In this document: one piece after another, positions 62,003-64,000 of the stretch
How positions within the stretch are numbered: position 1 is the first letter of the stretch
Layout: every line of letters begins with the position of its first letter
From: Amycolatopsis sp. 2-15
GTDB taxonomy: Bacteria; Actinomycetota; Actinomycetes; Mycobacteriales; Pseudonocardiaceae
Direction of reading: 5' to 3'
NCBI RefSeq assembly: GCF_030285625.1
Contig: NZ_CP127294.1
Span: 8,526,001 to 8,590,000 of the forward strand
DNA: 64,000 nucleotides
Translations under genes and position numbers: made by a program
The notes under the pieces: model-generated
Told to the model about the DNA's origin: nothing
The model's input: only the letters and a program-made list of their open reading frames with translations
The model's database searches: none

Positions 62003-62805
62003 GTTCGGCTCATCTCCGTCAGTTTCCTCAGCTGGACAAGATCGGTGGCCAGGCTGCCGGACTCCTGGGAGCTCAGGTGGTCCAGCACGAACCAACCGGA
62101 GTAGCCGGCCGCTTCGAGCGCGTCCGACACCCGCGGCCAGTCGACGATCCCGGTGTCCAGCGCCGTACGCCGCCACACCCAAGTCCCGTCCTCCGCCCGC
62201 TCGGGCGCGACGTTCTTCACGTGTACGTGCCGCAACAGCGGCCCCAGCACACCGGTGGCCAGGAACGGGTCCTGCCACCCCTCGCGGGCGAGGCTGCCTG
62301 GGTCGTAGACCACACCGACGTGGTCGACGTCCACTTCGGACAGCGCCCGCCGCGCGAGCGACGGATCCGGCACCAGCGTGCTGGGAGCGGGCTCGAGCAG
62401 GAGCCGCACACCACGCGCAGCGCATTCCGCGGCCTTGTCCGCCAGCTGCGAGCGCAGGCCGGTGAAGTCGGTGTCGAAGTCGGTGCCGTGGCCTGTCGCG
62501 TAGACCCGCACGTGCGGGGCGTGGAGCGCCACGGCCAGCTCGCACACCCGCTGCCACAGCGGGCCGGGGTAGGCGAGGGCGTCCGGTTCGTGCACCGCCA
62601 CGCCCGCGCAGGCGAGCCCGGTTTCCTCGGCGGCGCCGGCCACGGCGGCGAGCTGGGCGTCCGAAGCGGTGAGCGCCAGGGCATGCCCCACCCCGACGCC
62701 CCACTCGACGCCGTCGAGCCCGTGCTCCGCGGCGACTGCGCACAGCCGCCGCGGATCCTGGTCCGGCAGCGCCGCGCTCGCGACGGCGAGCGGTACCGCG
62801 GTCAT
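61999..62805 (-). CDS. Sugar phosphate isomerase/epimerase-like TIM barrel
   Basis: The 268-residue protein has the AP-endonuclease-2-like TIM barrel: GLDGVEWGV, ETGLACAGVAVHEPD, LLLEPAPSTLVPDP, GVVYDPGSL, RHVHVKN and WFVLDHLSS. The His/Glu/Asp residues on these strand ends are the metal site. Homologues include xylose-isomerase-like and hydroxypyruvate isomerase-like enzymes. The ATG at 62805 overlaps the end of the deacetylase gene, and its end overlaps the SDR gene; all three are translationally coupled. Confidence 0.88.
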   Translation of the reverse strand: MTAVPLAVASAALPDQDPRRLCAVAAEHGLDGVEWGVGVGHALALTASDAQLAAVAGAAEETGLACAGVAVHEPDALAYPGPLWQRVCELAVALHAPHVRVYATGHGTDFDTDFTGLRSQLADKAAECAARGVRLLLEPAPSTLVPDPSLARRALSEVDVDHVGVVYDPGSLAREGWQDPFLATGVLGPLLRHVHVKNVAPERAEDGTWVWRRTALDTGIVDWPRVSDALEAAGYSGWFVLDHLSSQESGSLATDLVQLRKLTEMSRT

Positions 62806-63728
62806 CGAGCCCCCGTCCACTCGGCGTGGTGGTCCAGCCACCAGCGCGCGATATCGAGGCGCCGCATGAACGACACACCTTCCTTGCCCGACACGTACTC
62901 CAGCAGATCCCGCACGGCGCTCGCCCGGTTCGCCTGCCCGCTCCACCGCGGGTGGAGCCCGACCGTGAGCATCCTGGGCCCGAGCCCGTGGTCGATCTCG
63001 TCGCAGAGGTAGTCGATCCCGAGGCGCATGCTCTCGAAGAACTGTGAAGGCGAGCCGTATGTCGGGTTCAACAGGTAGCGAGTGTCGTTGTAGACCTTCG
63101 AGTACGGCACCATCAGCAGCTGCTGCCCGGACACTTCCATGAAGTAGGGCAGCTCGTCGTTGCACACGTCGGAGTCGTAGAGGAAGCCGCCTTGCTCGAC
63201 GAGCAGGTCGAGCGTGTGCTCGCTCGGGAACGACCGCAGGTACCAGCCGAGTGGCCGCTCCCCCGTCGTGCGTTCGAGCGACTCGACGGCCAGCCGCAGG
63301 TGCTCACGTTCCACCTCGCGGTCCACGCGGTTGTACTCGAGCCATCGGTAGCCGTGGCCGATCACGTCGTGCCGGCTCTCCCGAACCCATTGGGCCACTT
63401 CGGGATTGCGCTCCAGCGCCGTGGCGCACGCGCCGATCGTGACCGGCACGTCGAACCGGTCGAACAGCCGGGCCAGCCGCCAGATGCCGACCCGGCTGCC
63501 GAACTCGTAATGCGTCTCGCTGCCGAAGTCCCGGATCGCCGGGTCGACTTCGTAGTCGTACTCGCCCCAACCGTCGTTGTGGTCGTCGCCGTCGAGTACG
63601 GAGTACTCCGAGCCCTCCTCGTAGTTGACGACGATGTTGATGACCAGCTTCTCCTCGCCGGGCCACCGCACCCGCGGGGCGTTCCGCCCGTACCCGACGA
63701 AATCCCGTACGCGCGTGGTCTCTGCCAC
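62802..63728 (-). CDS. PuuE-like polysaccharide deacetylase family hydrolase
   Basis: The 308-residue protein belongs to the NodB/polysaccharide deacetylase fold in its allantoinase PuuE-like branch: RDFVGYGRNAPRVRWPG and INIVVNYEEGSEYS near the N-terminus, EFGSRVGIWRLARLFDRF and HDVIGHGYRWLEYN. The family includes metal-independent or metal-dependent allantoinases and other amide hydrolases. Nearby is a separate dihydropyrimidinase-like amidohydrolase. GTG at 63728 has GGGAG upstream; a GTG at 63752 that overlaps the SDR stop is also possible. Confidence 0.88.
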   Translation of the reverse strand: MAETTRVRDFVGYGRNAPRVRWPGEEKLVINIVVNYEEGSEYSVLDGDDHNDGWGEYDYEVDPAIRDFGSETHYEFGSRVGIWRLARLFDRFDVPVTIGACATALERNPEVAQWVRESRHDVIGHGYRWLEYNRVDREVEREHLRLAVESLERTTGERPLGWYLRSFPSEHTLDLLVEQGGFLYDSDVCNDELPYFMEVSGQQLLMVPYSKVYNDTRYLLNPTYGSPSQFFESMRLGIDYLCDEIDHGLGPRMLTVGLHPRWSGQANRASAVRDLLEYVSGKEGVSFMRRLDIARWWLDHHAEWTGAR

Positions 63729-63748
63729 TATCCGCTCCCTCTCGTGAT

Positions 63749-64000
63749 TCACCCTGCGGTCCAGCCGCCGTCCACGGGGACGACGGCACCGGTCATCGAG
63801 GCCGATCCCGGTCCCAGCAGGAACGCGATCGTCTCGGCGACGTCCTGCGGCGGCGCAGGGGTGCCGAACAAGTTCCGTTCCCGCACGCGCTCGGCTTCGC
63901 GGCCGCCGGTTTCGTCCCGGCCGCTGCGCGCGAGCATCGGAGTGTCGGTCGGCCCCGGGCACACGCAGTTGACGCGGATCCCGTCCGGCGCGTGGTCGAC
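63749..64000 (-). CDS. Short-chain dehydrogenase, C-terminal part (cut by edge)
   Basis: Only the last 83 residues are in the window. They read DGIRVNCVCPGPTDTPML, then FLLGPGSASMTGAVVPVDGGWTA, the standard SDR C-terminal sequence. The catalytic region lies beyond the right edge. Its stop overlaps a possible GTG of the deacetylase gene, so it belongs to the same operon. Confidence 0.9.
   Translation of the reverse strand, partial: VDHAPDGIRVNCVCPGPTDTPMLARSGRDETGGREAERVRERNLFGTPAPPQDVAETIAFLLGPGSASMTGAVVPVDGGWTAG

Overview
The window is dense, very GC-rich actinobacterial DNA. There are about 60 genes, many GTG starts and many GTGA/ATGA overlaps. The gene set includes a DUF5313 protein, a DrrAB-type exporter, a CsxA-like GH2 glucosaminidase, a LysE exporter, a secreted M14 carboxypeptidase and many SDR, acyl-CoA dehydrogenase and TetR genes. 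Gene-end hairpins of the GTGAAGGG...CCCTTCAC type are also present. Together these point to a soil member of the Pseudonocardiaceae, most likely Amycolatopsis or a close relative. No rRNA, tRNA, insertion sequence, integrase or CRISPR array was seen. Both ends cut through genes.

0-17.6 kb holds scattered regulators and housekeeping or stress genes: two large NTPase regulators (one cut by the left edge), a YceI protein, an OhrR-like MarR regulator with a multi-palindrome operator, a pseudouridine synthase and a zinc alcohol dehydrogenase. An AlkB-like dioxygenase has a textbook LexA box. A cytochrome P450, a DrrAB-type exporter behind a 15-bp tandem repeat, a LacI regulator with its operator, and a TetR/methyltransferase pair complete this part. 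17.6-24.7 kb is an amino-sugar locus: an operon of APC permease, secreted GH2 enzyme and ROK kinase, divergent from a ROK regulator that lacks the first part of its DNA-binding domain. 24.9-30.6 kb carries a J-domain/membrane/NERD-nuclease fusion, LysE, the M14 peptidase and two small-function genes.

30.7-50.6 kb is the most coherent part. It encodes an acetyl/propionyl-CoA-type ligase, an acyl-CoA dehydrogenase, a TetR and GAF-LuxR regulator pair, SDR plus MaoC, and an APH-like kinase followed by an ACAD10/11-type dehydrogenase and two more dehydrogenases. Further on come a TetR, a phosphotriesterase-like lactonase, an acyl-CoA ligase and two SDRs. Two different palindromes each occur twice, once at each half of this stretch, which ties the halves into shared regulons. 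The composition fits catabolism of gamma-lactones or 4-hydroxy acids: lactonase, CoA ligase, 4-hydroxyacyl-CoA kinase, phosphate-eliminating ACAD, then beta-oxidation. Interspersed genes are an alpha/beta hydrolase, a Tat-exported amidase with a 66-residue partner ORF, and a GrpB protein.

50.7-57.9 kb is one minus-strand cluster: LysR, MFS permease, IlvD/Edd-type dehydratase, FAD oxidoreductase, and two-subunit aconitase X. It looks like an uncharacterised hydroxy-acid or hydroxyproline-type catabolic operon. 58.3-64 kb continues with an SDR, a dihydropyrimidinase-like cyclic amidohydrolase coupled to a GntR regulator, and a tightly overlapped block of SDR, sugar isomerase-like protein, PuuE-like deacetylase and a truncated SDR at the right edge.
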